Below are positions 1 through 7,096 of a DNA stretch of 7,178 nt, piece after piece; the stretch's first letter is position 1; the number at the start of each line of letters is the position of its first letter. The DNA comes from an uncultured Ruminococcus sp. GTDB lineage: Bacteria; Bacillota_A; Clostridia; Oscillospirales; Acutalibacteraceae. The stretch covers positions 1-7,178 of the forward strand of contig CACYEJ010000300.1 of assembly GCA_902773395.1 (NCBI GenBank), in the 5' to 3' direction. A program made the translations under genes and the position numbers. The notes under the pieces are model-generated. The model had not been told where the DNA came from, searched no databases, and saw only the letters and a list, made by a program, of their open reading frames with translations.

Positions 1-1
1 C

Positions 2-127
2 ATATGCTCCATAGGGGACGAAACTCTTTTGGAATCCGTTTCAGTAAGAAAAAGAATGAAAAAATGCTTTCAACATCTTTTAAATAACAAGGGCAGAATA
101 ATTACAAAGAAATTCATTTTCAGGTGA
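2..127 (+). other. Possible 3' tail of an upstream gene, unidentified
   Basis: The plus strand is open from base 2 to a TGA at 125-127 with no stop (41 codons, ending ...RIITKKFIFR). That TGA overlaps the ribosome site of the SUKH gene, a spacing typical of a cotranscribed upstream partner. A second frame is also open from the edge to a TAA at 85-87 (ending ...KMLSTSFK), so the true frame cannot be settled. I recognise neither peptide. If one is real, a toxin C-terminus would fit the SUKH neighbour, but that is inference from context only. It may equally be non-coding leader. Confidence 0.22.
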
Positions 128-131
128 TAAT

Positions 132-803
132 ATGGACTACATTTCAGAAATAAAAGAATTGTCTAAAGAAGTATATAGATTGGGTTTGAGGGTAAATGGT
201 ATGCTGGACGGACGAGAAGTACAGTTTAATTCACCTGCCAGAATAAGCGAGGTCAGACAGTTTGAGCGTGATATGTGCGTAACGCTGCCTGAACCGCTTG
301 TTCGCTATTTGACCGAACTTGGCAACGGTGGTCCGGGTCCCAATTACGGTATTTACTCTTTAGAGCGTATGCGTAAGTGTAACATTCCGGATTTGATACA
401 ATTGCCGCCTATGCTTGACCATACTCACAGTGATGAAGAATGGCTGGAACTGGGAGAGCGTTATGTGCAGCTTGATGAGATGATTGATAAGCTTTGGTAT
501 AAATATAAAAATGAAGATAAGGATTATTATCGAAAAAAGGCAGCTCCATTGGAAGAAGAAATAGAAAAAATTAGAATGCGAATTATTGCAGGCGGTGTAT
601 TTATCAATACGCCCGGCTGTACAATGAATACGATACTTATGTGCAGAGGTGCGGCTGTGGGTGAGGTTTTTACGATTGATTTTGATTACATGGATCAATT
701 GTATGAAGAGCCTTATTGCGGCGGCAATTTTGAAGAATGGATTATCAACAATATGAAAAAAAGAATAAGCAAATATAAAAATGATAGAAAACCATTGATA
801 TAA
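132..803 (+). CDS. SMI1/KNR4 (SUKH) family protein, probable immunity protein
   Basis: The 223-residue soluble protein has the SUKH fold signature in order. It opens with an N-terminal helix and a segment reading FERDMCVTLPEPLVRYL (44-60). Then come NGGPGP (65-70), a strand GGVFINTPGC (154-163), GAAVGEVF (173-180) and a closing FEEWI (200-204). Between the two halves lies a long charged, probably helical insert (about 95-150). No signal peptide or membrane segment is seen. The ATG at 132 is preceded by AGGTGA (122-127) with a 4-base spacer. SUKH proteins in bacteria are frequently immunity proteins against contact-dependent or polymorphic toxins, especially nucleases, so this may neutralise a toxin encoded left of the window. 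Some members have no known toxin. The family call is firm and the immunity role is inferred. Confidence 0.8.
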   Translation: MDYISEIKELSKEVYRLGLRVNGMLDGREVQFNSPARISEVRQFERDMCVTLPEPLVRYLTELGNGGPGPNYGIYSLERMRKCNIPDLIQLPPMLDHTHSDEEWLELGERYVQLDEMIDKLWYKYKNEDKDYYRKKAAPLEEEIEKIRMRIIAGGVFINTPGCTMNTILMCRGAAVGEVFTIDFDYMDQLYEEPYCGGNFEEWIINNMKKRISKYKNDRKPLI

Positions 804-819
804 CTACATATTTCAGAAG

Positions 820-866
820 TGAAAGCAATTTTACAGTTCAGTGAACTCTAAATCAGAAAGCTTTCA
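820..866. repeat. Nested inverted repeats after the SUKH gene
   Basis: An outer pair TGAAAGC (820-826) and GCTTTCA (860-866) encloses a perfect inner palindrome AGTTCAGTGAACT (835-847). The structure begins 17 bases after the SUKH stop. It could be the 3' end structure of the SUKH transcript, but no T-run follows directly; the nearest is at 902-909. The intrinsic terminator role is therefore weak. Confidence 0.4.
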
Positions 867-937
867 TTAGTTGTATCGCTGATATTTGATTTGCAGATAT
901 TATTTTTTTATTTCAAAAAACTTTAATAAGTAATTAC

Positions 938-974
938 AAAAAGGACAATGCTTTTTTATCGAGCGTTGTCCTTT
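938..974 (-). terminator. Intrinsic terminator of the hydrolase-acyltransferase unit
   Basis: AAAGGACAATGC (940-951) pairs with GCGTTGTCCTTT (963-974) across an 11-base loop, a 12-bp stem with one mismatch-tolerant position (T-G on the plus strand). Read on the minus strand, the stem runs directly into TTTTTG, starting 8 bases after the acyltransferase stop. The orientation fits termination of the minus-strand operon. It may also block read-through from the SUKH gene. Confidence 0.75.
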
Positions 975-981
975 AGCTTTG

Positions 982-2118
982 CTATATTTTCTCCAGAATT
1001 AAATCCAGCAGTTTGTTGTATCCGGAATATTTTTTTATAATCTCAATCACAATTGACGCAAGCAGTGACGCCGCCAACAGCACCAAATCAATACGAAGCC
1101 AATTTACAAACGAATATGTAAAGTCGCTGAATAATATTCCCCTGATAAACGAGGAGAATAGAAAAATGTTCATCGAGTGCTTTCCTAAAAATATAAGTAC
1201 CGTTCTGATTACCGGAATATCTATGATAAATTCATACAGATAATATATCACAAATACCGGTATCAAGCCGTCACGTATTTCATATGTAAAATTTGAAGCC
1301 TTGTCGTTAAGATATCCATACGTGAAATAGCATATCAGCAATAAAGCAGTTGCGGATATTAATTTTATTATTTTATAGTTAGGTATATTTTCTTGCTGAA
1401 AGGCTTTCATTCTCGCCAACAAATCGTTTTGTGCAAATACTACCCCCAATACTGCCGTAAACAGCCAGCGTATCATGTTGTTGTCCTGTCCCACAGTGAA
1501 AACGTCCTTGCTTATAATCACTCTCGGTATGAAAATGCACAGAAGCGTAATTGTAAGAAAACCATAATTCTTATTCAAACGTGCTATAAACGGAACTATC
1601 AGCACAATGAAAATTGCAAGGCTCATATACCACCACGTTCCGCAAAGAGTAGGCGTATTCATCACTGACGCAAGACCAAGAAAATCTGATATTATGCAGA
1701 ATACCCCTATCACAGCCCCCCTGATTCCTTCCTCTTCAAAGTATACGCTAAATCGCTCAGGCTTGATTACAACACACAGCAGAGAGGAGAAAATAAAGAC
1801 AAACCAATATCCCCACATCAGCTTTGTAAGCCGTTTTTTCAGATACTCAGAATACTGCTTTCCGCTCAGACTGTACTCCTCGCCGTACTTTTTCAGAGAG
1901 AGCGTCAAGCCGTATGCACTCAAAAAGCCAAACATTGCAACGCATATCTTCATAAATTTCGTAAACGGAATTACGGTTTCCATTTTAAAAGGAAAAAAGC
2001 TTACGTTATAATTTTCGAATTTGTCTAATGGGTAAAAATTGTGGTACTGCAAAAGAAACAATATCGCAACACCCTTTATTGCCAATGTATCATCTTTAGA
2101 AAATTTCGTACTCAACAT
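982..2118 (-). CDS. Membrane acyltransferase, family 3 (OafA/WecH-like)
   Basis: The 378-residue, strongly hydrophobic protein has about ten membrane segments. The first helix carries TLAIKGVAILFLLQYHN (11-27), the family's N-terminal motif with His26. Further marks are a phenylalanine-rich second helix ending FLSAYG (65-70), GTWWYMSLAIF (160-170) and a late LGKHSMNIFLF (311-321). Family members move acetyl or other acyl groups across the membrane onto cell-surface sugars, peptidoglycan or lipids. The substrate cannot be told here. The classical R-x10-H pair is K15-x10-H26, and the late motif lacks the histidine often found at its end. The ATG at 2118 has GAGG (2130-2133) 11 bases upstream, a slightly long spacing. 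It lies 38 bases after the hydrolase gene with no terminator between, so cotranscription is likely. Confidence 0.8.
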   Translation of the reverse strand: MLSTKFSKDDTLAIKGVAILFLLQYHNFYPLDKFENYNVSFFPFKMETVIPFTKFMKICVAMFGFLSAYGLTLSLKKYGEEYSLSGKQYSEYLKKRLTKLMWGYWFVFIFSSLLCVVIKPERFSVYFEEEGIRGAVIGVFCIISDFLGLASVMNTPTLCGTWWYMSLAIFIVLIVPFIARLNKNYGFLTITLLCIFIPRVIISKDVFTVGQDNNMIRWLFTAVLGVVFAQNDLLARMKAFQQENIPNYKIIKLISATALLLICYFTYGYLNDKASNFTYEIRDGLIPVFVIYYLYEFIIDIPVIRTVLIFLGKHSMNIFLFSSFIRGILFSDFTYSFVNWLRIDLVLLAASLLASIVIEIIKKYSGYNKLLDLILEKI

Positions 2119-2156
2119 TACTTTATATGCCTCAATTTCTAACGTTATTTCTACCG

Positions 2157-3485
2157 TTAAAAGCCCCTCTGCTTTAAATCGGCTGTAAGCTTTACAAATT
2201 CCTCACGAATATCAAAGCCTTTAATGTCCTCTCTCATTAAGTCTATCATATCTCCGTGAGAAAGACCTCTTTTTGTCTGCGGCTCAAAGAAAATATGCCG
2301 CTCGCCCCATTTCATCGACTCCACGTCAACAAGTCCGTCGTTGGAGTTGTGGCTGAACATCTTTACAATATGATAAGAACAGTTCAGAGGAAATCCTGCA
2401 CTGGAGCTTCTTCTCATTCGAGAACCTATGCTTTGATAGAAAATGCCCGGCATATTGGGTGCAATCGAATTCAGGTTTGCACAGTTCTTTGCGGTGAGGT
2501 CTGTTACGGCTGAGATGAAATCCGGATCGGCTTCACCAAGTTTTCTGAGCGTATTGTTATATCTCCTTGCAAGAAAGTCCTTGAATCCAAACGGCGCGTT
2601 TTCTAAAATAAAATCAGCATATTTACAGCCACGGTGCGGTGTGTTTACAGTTGTGAGCGACGCCACATATTTGCTCATGCCCAATAGAGAAATCGCATAG
2701 CGTGAGTCGAGTCCGCCCTTTGAATGAGCGATGATATTCACCTTTTCACAGCCGGTTGTCTGTACGATATACTCAATTTTGTTTTTCAGTTCGTTGGCAC
2801 AGCGTTCAACACTTGCGGCGGAGTGTTGGTCACCGTAGTACACAACAGCACCGTTTCTGATAAGCTCTGCCGGAACTCTGCCCCAGTAGTTGAAAAATCT
2901 TGAATCACGGAAAAATACCCCGTGTACCATGAGAATCGGATATTTCGTTTTGCAGATTTCATTTTCCTTTCGGGTGTTGTCAAGGTTTATCTTGTCTGTT
3001 TCGAGAATGTACTCATTGTATACAGTATTGCACGCTTTAGTAATGATGAAGATATTAATTATCGGCACCCACCAGAAAAGCGCTATCAGAACTCTTTGTG
3101 TTATACCAAGCTGTTTGCTTGTAACAAACATTCTGATAAGTCCGTTAAATATTACAATCGCACTCGTTAAAAGCATTACAACAGAAAAGACTATGATGTT
3201 GCCTGTTAGTATTTTTAAGCTCCAGAGTATAAGCGAAATTATATTTAAAACGAAGCCGTATAAAAACATAATCATCAGCTCACGTCCGTCATACATAGCT
3301 TTCAGACGGTTGTTGGGAGCTTTAATATTTGAGGGCAAAAAATTAAATATAAGAAAATATGTTGAAGATATAACATAGAGCAGTATCATCATAATATATC
3401 CGCCGTGGAATAAATGTGTTACAGATAATACATTCGACAAAAGAAGCAAATCAAAAGCAGCTAAAATTCTTGATTTATTTTTCAA
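2157..3485 (-). CDS. Polytopic membrane protein with C-terminal lipase-type alpha/beta hydrolase
   Basis: From the TTG at 3485 the protein has 442 residues. Residues 8-152 hold about five membrane helices. A C-terminal lipase domain starts with YPILMVHG (182-189, oxyanion strand) and contains the nucleophile motif AHSKGG (Ser255). NTPHRG (281-286) follows, then DGLVDVESMKWG with Asp383 and SHGDMIDL with His410. This complete Ser-Asp-His triad and its order match secreted triacylglycerol lipases. Ala in place of the first Gly of GxSxG is also seen in Bacillus lipases. The domain is tethered to the membrane rather than secreted, since no cleavable signal peptide is seen; which face it occupies is unclear. 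The likely activity is ester hydrolysis of lipids or acylated compounds, with unknown substrate. A longer frame back to 3584 is rejected because the promoter lies inside it. Confidence 0.8.
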   Translation of the reverse strand: MKNKSRILAAFDLLLLSNVLSVTHLFHGGYIMMILLYVISSTYFLIFNFLPSNIKAPNNRLKAMYDGRELMIMFLYGFVLNIISLILWSLKILTGNIIVFSVVMLLTSAIVIFNGLIRMFVTSKQLGITQRVLIALFWWVPIINIFIITKACNTVYNEYILETDKINLDNTRKENEICKTKYPILMVHGVFFRDSRFFNYWGRVPAELIRNGAVVYYGDQHSAASVERCANELKNKIEYIVQTTGCEKVNIIAHSKGGLDSRYAISLLGMSKYVASLTTVNTPHRGCKYADFILENAPFGFKDFLARRYNNTLRKLGEADPDFISAVTDLTAKNCANLNSIAPNMPGIFYQSIGSRMRRSSSAGFPLNCSYHIVKMFSHNSNDGLVDVESMKWGERHIFFEPQTKRGLSHGDMIDLMREDIKGFDIREEFVKLTADLKQRGF

Positions 3486-3492
3486 GTTTATT

Positions 3493-3499
3493 ACCTCCC
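3493..3499 (-). promoter_or_regulatory. Ribosome binding site deciding a TTG start
   Basis: On the minus strand GGGAGGT lies 8 bases (counted from GGAGG) before the TTG at 3485. This is an almost perfect Shine-Dalgarno site at ideal spacing. The alternative TTG at 3584 has only AT-rich DNA before it. Confidence 0.85.
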
Positions 3500-3555
3500 A
3501 AATGATGAATTTAGACGTACCAAAGGTTAATCGTCCGAATAATAGTACAAATAAA

Positions 3556-3584
3556 AGTATAATCCAACTTGGAAAGTTTTTCAA
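3556..3584 (-). promoter_or_regulatory. Sigma-A promoter of the hydrolase-acyltransferase unit
   Basis: The minus strand reads TTGAAA (3584-3579), 17 bases, then TATACT (3561-3556), one mismatch from consensus in each box. The predicted start near 3549 gives a leader of about 64 bases before the TTG start codon. Confidence 0.75.
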
Positions 3585-3612
3585 TAATTTTAATTAATTT
3601 CTAATATAAAAT

Positions 3613-3627
3613 TGTGTCGGCGGCACA
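3613..3627 (-). terminator. Weak hairpin after rarA, possible terminator
   Basis: TGTG (3613-3616) pairs with CACA (3624-3627), with a GC-rich loop that could pair further. On the minus strand it is followed by ATTTTATATT, and it starts 12 bases after the rarA stop. The stem is short and the T-run poor, so read-through into the hydrolase gene is possible. Confidence 0.3.
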
Positions 3628-3638
3628 TAAAGCAAAGG

Positions 3639-4907
3639 TTATTTCTTACCCTTTATTTTGTCCCAATATGCTTTGAATGACTGCTCGTTTTTGTTATTTC
3701 CAAATTTGTAATAAACGGAATCCTTTAGTATATCGGGTAAATACTGCTGCTGTACCCAGCTGTTCGGATAGTCATGCGGATAAAGATAAAACTGCCCCTT
3801 GTTTGGGTTGTCCTCTCCGTCATAATGCTTATTCTGCAGCTGTCGGGGGATATTGCCGATTTTTCCGTTTTTGATATCCTGTGTTGCTGCATCAATTCCC
3901 AGATATGCGGAATTGGATTTAGGTGCGGTTGCAACCATTACAACAGCATCGGCAAGAGGTATTCTAGCCTCAGGAAGTCCTACTGCATTTGCAATATCAA
4001 CACACGCTTTTACAATTGGAATAAGCTGCGGATAGGCAAGCCCCACATCTTCACACGCACATACCATTAACCTACGGCACGCAGACGGCAAATCTCCTGC
4101 CTCCAGCAATCGTGCAAGGTAATACAATGCAGCGTCTGGGTCTGAGCCTCTCATGGATTTTTGATAGCCGGAAAGAATGTCATAATGAGAATCTCCGTCA
4201 CGGTCATATCTCACGGCGCTTTTTTGCGTAAGCTCCTTTGCGGTTTCGAGTGTAATCAGTTCATGGTTGTCATTCAGCTTTGTCGAGGTGAGAGAGGTAA
4301 GCTCAACAGCGTTCATTGCTTTTCGCACATCGCCTCCGCAGGCTGTGGCAATATATTTTGTTACACCGTCCTCAATATTAAATGTAACGTTTCTGTCCTT
4401 TGCGACAATATCAAACCCACGCTGCACGGCTCTTTCAACCTCGTCGCTGTCAACCGTTTTGAATTCAAAGACAGTGCTTCGGCTGAGAATTGCGTTATAT
4501 ACGTAGAAATACGGATTTTCCGTTGTGGACGCTATAAGAGTAATACTGCCGTTCTCTATGAACTCTAAAAGTGTTTGCTGCTGCTTTTTATTAAAATACT
4601 GTATCTCGTCAAGGTATAGAAGAATTCCGTTCATACCGGAGAAGGTGTCAATTTGCGAAACGATATCTTTAATATCAGAGGTTGACGCAGTTGTAGCGTT
4701 TAGCTTTTTAAGCAGCTTGTTAGTCCTGCCGGCAATTATAGAGGCTACAGTCGTTTTTCCGATACCGGACGGACCGTAGAAAATCATATTGGGAATTTCG
4801 CCCGATTCAATAATTCTTCTTAGCGGTTTACCTTTGCTGAGAAGATGCTTTTGTCCTACAACATCATCAAGTGATGACGGACGAATTTTATCCGCTAAAG
4901 GCGGCAT
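3639..4907 (-). CDS. rarA: Replication-associated recombination protein A (AAA+ ATPase, RarA/MgsA)
   Basis: The 422-residue protein belongs to the clamp-loader-like AAA+ family (RarA/MgsA/Mgs1/WRNIP1). These act at stalled replication forks, separating DNA strands and interacting with the single-strand binding protein. Residues 1-22 (MPPLADKIRPSSLDDVVGQK and on) are the typical opening. Walker A is GPSGIGKT (45-52), Walker B LLYLDE (96-101, Asp100-Glu101) and sensor 1 ASTTENP (126-132). The arginine finger lies in LSRS (Arg143) and sensor 2 in GGDVRKA (Arg195). The C-terminal tetramerisation part holds the conserved FYLYPHDYPNSWVQQQYLP region (373-391). All key residues are present and the length is normal. 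The ATG at 4907 has GGGAG 9 bases upstream; a TTG at 4916 in the same frame abuts that site and is unlikely. No convincing promoter was found; a diverged repeat lies just upstream. Confidence 0.95.
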   Translation of the reverse strand: MPPLADKIRPSSLDDVVGQKHLLSKGKPLRRIIESGEIPNMIFYGPSGIGKTTVASIIAGRTNKLLKKLNATTASTSDIKDIVSQIDTFSGMNGILLYLDEIQYFNKKQQQTLLEFIENGSITLIASTTENPYFYVYNAILSRSTVFEFKTVDSDEVERAVQRGFDIVAKDRNVTFNIEDGVTKYIATACGGDVRKAMNAVELTSLTSTKLNDNHELITLETAKELTQKSAVRYDRDGDSHYDILSGYQKSMRGSDPDAALYYLARLLEAGDLPSACRRLMVCACEDVGLAYPQLIPIVKACVDIANAVGLPEARIPLADAVVMVATAPKSNSAYLGIDAATQDIKNGKIGNIPRQLQNKHYDGEDNPNKGQFYLYPHDYPNSWVQQQYLPDILKDSVYYKFGNNKNEQSFKAYWDKIKGKK

Positions 4908-4916
4908 ATTTATCAA

Positions 4917-4921
4917 CTCCC
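4917..4921 (-). promoter_or_regulatory. Ribosome binding site setting the rarA start
   Basis: GGGAG on the minus strand lies 9 bases before the ATG at 4907. It directly touches the upstream in-frame TTG (4916), which could not be served by it. This fixes the protein start at MPPLADKIRP, the usual family opening. Confidence 0.75.
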
Positions 4922-4948
4922 ATTTTATAAAGATAAATATACTCAGAT

Positions 4949-4997
4949 TTTCTCAAAGACTCCCCTGAAGAAACTGCACTTGGCGTATTTGAAGGTG
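4949..4997. repeat. Diverged dispersed repeat, copy B
   Basis: This stretch aligns to 7113-7160 with about 39 of 48 positions identical and one single-base gap. It shares TCAAAG, TCCCC-like and CTTGG-GTATTTG blocks in the same order and orientation. It lies 41 bases upstream of rarA. The palindromic lead-in and second hairpin of the other copy are missing or unrecognisable here. Confidence 0.6.
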
Positions 4998-5027
4998 TTT
5001 CGTTTCTACTGGGCAGTGATTTTTTAT

Positions 5028-5460
5028 TTAATCAAAAAGTTCTATAATTCTAAGATATATAAGAAAAAGAACACCCAGTGAGCAAAAAATACCAACAATA
5101 TAAATGAATGCCGATATCATTGAATAATAATGAATATCATCTTTTAATATAATAGGATAATCATTATCTTTATCTGAATTGGAATTCGGTGGTATCAGAA
5201 TAATAACGGCACTGTTTTCTTTGTATTTTTTAGCTTTGGAATTTGTTGTGTCGATTGTGTGAACACTGCCATTCGTTGCTTGTATTTTCAGAGAATATCT
5301 GATTTTTTTTTATGGTTCACAATTTTTGTGTACGTTGACCACGAAATAACTGTTCCTTCGACTTCTTTGGAAAATTGAATATAGAATAATTTTTGTTTAC
5401 GATAATAATTTGCGCCAAAAAACATATAAGACAAATTGGAAGAGCAAATATTAATTCCAT
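5028..5460 (-). pseudogene. Small two-helix membrane protein gene with two frameshifts (DUF3592-like)
   Basis: Three minus-strand frames join into one sensible protein. It starts at ATG 5460 with AAAGGA upstream and a membrane helix MELIFALPICLICF. It shifts frame in a T6 run (about 5415) into GANYYRKQKLFYIQF and EGTVISWSTYTKIVNHKKK. It shifts again in an A9 run (5303-5311) into RYSLKIQATNGSVHTIDT, the second helix SAFIYIVGIFCSLGVLFLIYL and a TAA at 5028. Adding one base at each run gives exactly 435 bases, or 144 residues. Helix, beta-rich domain beginning EGTV, then helix resembles DUF3592 proteins, whose function is unknown to me. As read, translation from 5460 ends early. Both lesions sit in homopolymers, so sequencing error, real decay or slippage are all possible. 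The reading frames are visible; the family call is tentative. Confidence 0.65.
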
Positions 5461-5505
5461 ATGTTATGTTCCTTTATTATTTAATTTGAATTTTATGGGC
5501 GATAA

Positions 5506-5532
5506 AACATTTGTATGAGATAAGCAAATGTT
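5506..5532. repeat. Perfect 8-bp inverted repeat upstream of the broken gene
   Basis: AACATTTG (5506-5513) and CAAATGTT (5525-5532) are separated by 11 bases. The repeat lies 45-72 bases before the broken gene's start, where a promoter or operator would sit. On the minus strand it is followed by a short T-run (TTTTA), so it could also be a weak terminator hairpin. Confidence 0.4.
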
Positions 5533-5579
5533 CAAAATTCTGCGAAGTAAACAAACGCACCTGATTTATGCTTACAGAT

Positions 5580-5620
5580 ACAATTCAAGGAGAGGCATTG
5601 CCCCTCCTTAATGCAATTGT
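5580..5620 (-). terminator. Probable glyA terminator hairpin
   Basis: On the minus strand AAGGAGGGGC pairs with GCCTCTCCTT (5609-5587) around a 3-base loop. All ten positions pair, including one G-U that would be an A-C mismatch on the plus strand; this favours function on the glyA transcript. An outer ACAATT/AATTGT pair (5580-5585, 5615-5620) extends it. There is no clear T-run, so it may act as a transcript-end or RNA-stability structure rather than a classical terminator. Confidence 0.6.
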
Positions 5621-5642
5621 GTATTATCTGTTATTAAAAATA

Positions 5643-6896
5643 TTACTCGTAAAGCGGATATTTTTCGAGCAATTCGGTAACACCAGCCCGAACCTTTTCC
5701 TTATTGCCCTCGAAGTCCTCAATTACAAGATGAATGAACTCTGCAATCTTATCCATGTCCTCTTCATTAAGTCCTCTTGATGTAACGGCTGCTGTGCCAA
5801 GACGCACGCCGCTTGTAACAAACGGACTTCTCTGCTCGTTTGGAATTGTGTTTTTGTTTGCTGTGATGTAAACCTCGTCAAGGTTGTGTTCAAGCTCTTT
5901 GCCTGTAAGCTCTGTGCCGGAAAGATCAAGAAGCATTACATGATTATCCGTGCCGCCCGAAACAAGCTTGTGACCTCTGCTTGTAAGACCATTAGCAAGT
6001 GCCTGTGCATTCTTTACAATGTTTTCGCCGTAGACTTTGAACTCAGGCTTTAAAGCTTCACCAAGACAAACTGCCTTTGCAGCGATAATGTGCATAAGCG
6101 GACCGCCCTGTGAACCTGGGAATACAGCCTTGTCAATTGCCTTTGCGTACTCTTCCTTGCAAAGAATTAAACCGCCTCTTGGTCCTCTTAAAGTCTTGTG
6201 TGTAGTTGTAGTAACAAAATCAGCATAGGGAACAGGATTCGGGTGAGTACCTGCCGCAACAAGTCCTGCAATATGAGCCATATCAACCATGAGCAAAGCG
6301 CCGCACGCATCGGCAATCTCTCTGAATTTTGCAAAGTCGATTACTCTGGGATATGCGCTTGCACCGGCAACAATAAGCTTCGGCTTACACTCCATTGCGA
6401 TTTCCATTACCTTATCGTAGTCGATTCTATGCGTAACCGGATCTACGCCGTAGGGAACAAAATTATAGTATTTACCGGACATATTTACCGGAGAACCGTG
6501 TGAAAGATGACCGCCCTCTGCAAGGTTCATGCCCATTACTGTATCGCCTGTACTGAGCATTGCAAAGTAAACTGCCATATTAGCCTGAGCGCCGGAATGT
6601 GGCTGAACGTTGGCGTGTTCTGCGCCGAACAGCTCGCAGGCTCTTTTTCTTGCGATATCCTCAACGATATCAACGCACTGGCAGCCGCCGTAGTATCTCT
6701 TGCCGGGGTAGCCCTCAGCATACTTATTTGTAAGAACGCTTCCCATAGCAGCCATTACAGCCGGTGAAACAAGGTTCTCAGAAGCGATAAGTTCAAGGTT
6801 TCTTCTTTGTCTTTTAAGTTCGAGCTGCATTGCATCGGCAACGTCCTTATCGAACTGCGATACAAAGCTAATTGTATCTAAGTATTCACTGTACAT
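5643..6896 (-). CDS. glyA: Serine hydroxymethyltransferase
   Basis: The 417-residue, PLP-dependent cytosolic enzyme interconverts serine plus tetrahydrofolate with glycine plus 5,10-methylene-tetrahydrofolate, the main source of one-carbon units. The length is normal and the motifs are complete. IASEN (37-41) and [13 protein letters not shown] (59-71) form the substrate site. HLSHG (130-134) holds His133, which stacks on the cofactor, and VDMAHIAG (204-211) holds Asp205. [14 protein letters not shown] carries Lys234, which forms the internal aldimine. Arg365 in TSGVRLGT binds the substrate carboxylate. The ATG at 6896 has AGGAG (6911-6907) 10 bases upstream. It has its own promoter at 6968-6996 and a hairpin after the stop, so it is probably monocistronic. 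The short leader (about 65 bases) leaves no room for a full folate riboswitch. Confidence 0.97.
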   Translation of the reverse strand: MYSEYLDTISFVSQFDKDVADAMQLELKRQRRNLELIASENLVSPAVMAAMGSVLTNKYAEGYPGKRYYGGCQCVDIVEDIARKRACELFGAEHANVQPHSGAQANMAVYFAMLSTGDTVMGMNLAEGGHLSHGSPVNMSGKYYNFVPYGVDPVTHRIDYDKVMEIAMECKPKLIVAGASAYPRVIDFAKFREIADACGALLMVDMAHIAGLVAAGTHPNPVPYADFVTTTTHKTLRGPRGGLILCKEEYAKAIDKAVFPGSQGGPLMHIIAAKAVCLGEALKPEFKVYGENIVKNAQALANGLTSRGHKLVSGGTDNHVMLLDLSGTELTGKELEHNLDEVYITANKNTIPNEQRSPFVTSGVRLGTAAVTSRGLNEEDMDKIAEFIHLVIEDFEGNKEKVRAGVTELLEKYPLYE

Positions 6897-6919
6897 TGTA
6901 ACCGTACTCCTTTATTTTT

Positions 6920-6949
6920 AGATATAAATATCTGCCCCAAAACGCAGAT
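6920..6949 (-). promoter_or_regulatory. Two overlapping hairpins in the glyA leader
   Basis: On the minus strand ATCTGC (6949-6944) pairs with GCAGAT (6935-6930) over an 8-base loop. The shared AGAT part of the right arm can instead pair in AGATAT/ATATCT (6933-6928, 6925-6920). The two forms are mutually exclusive and end about 9 bases before the ribosome site. It could be a simple regulatory switch or chance in AT-rich DNA. Confidence 0.35.
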
Positions 6950-6967
6950 AATAAATTATACCTTTTT

Positions 6968-6996
6968 ATTATACATTATTTAAAGAGAATTCGCAA
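6968..6996 (-). promoter_or_regulatory. Sigma-A promoter of glyA
   Basis: The minus strand reads TTGCGA (6996-6991), 17 bases, then a perfect TATAAT (6973-6968). The predicted start is near 6961. A second TATAAT at 6960-6955 lacks a good -35 box. Confidence 0.75.
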
Positions 6997-7096
6997 CTGA
7001 TTTTCTTAAATTATCTTACTATTTTTTAAAATCCGTGAATAAAAAAGCACATAATAATTTTCCTTTATACTCAAAATCTAAAAGATTTAACATATA

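Noticed and set aside
2890..3378. 162-codon plus-strand open frame inside the hydrolase gene
   Set aside because: It lies wholly opposite a gene with a complete catalytic triad, has no ribosome site I trust and no recognisable domain.
3486..3584. N-terminal extension of the hydrolase from TTG 3584
   Set aside because: It has no ribosome site, and the proposed start codon is the -35 box of a good promoter contained in the extension.
4908..4916. TTG start of rarA three codons upstream
   Set aside because: It touches the Shine-Dalgarno site with no spacer, while ATG 4907 has correct spacing and the family's usual N-terminus.
5568..5780. 70-codon plus-strand open frame over the glyA 3' end
   Set aside because: It spans the glyA terminator hairpin and the antisense of glyA codons, and has no convincing ribosome site.
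6897..6961. Tetrahydrofolate riboswitch before glyA
   Set aside because: The leader predicted from the promoter is only about 65 bases and shows simple hairpins, not the folate riboswitch core.
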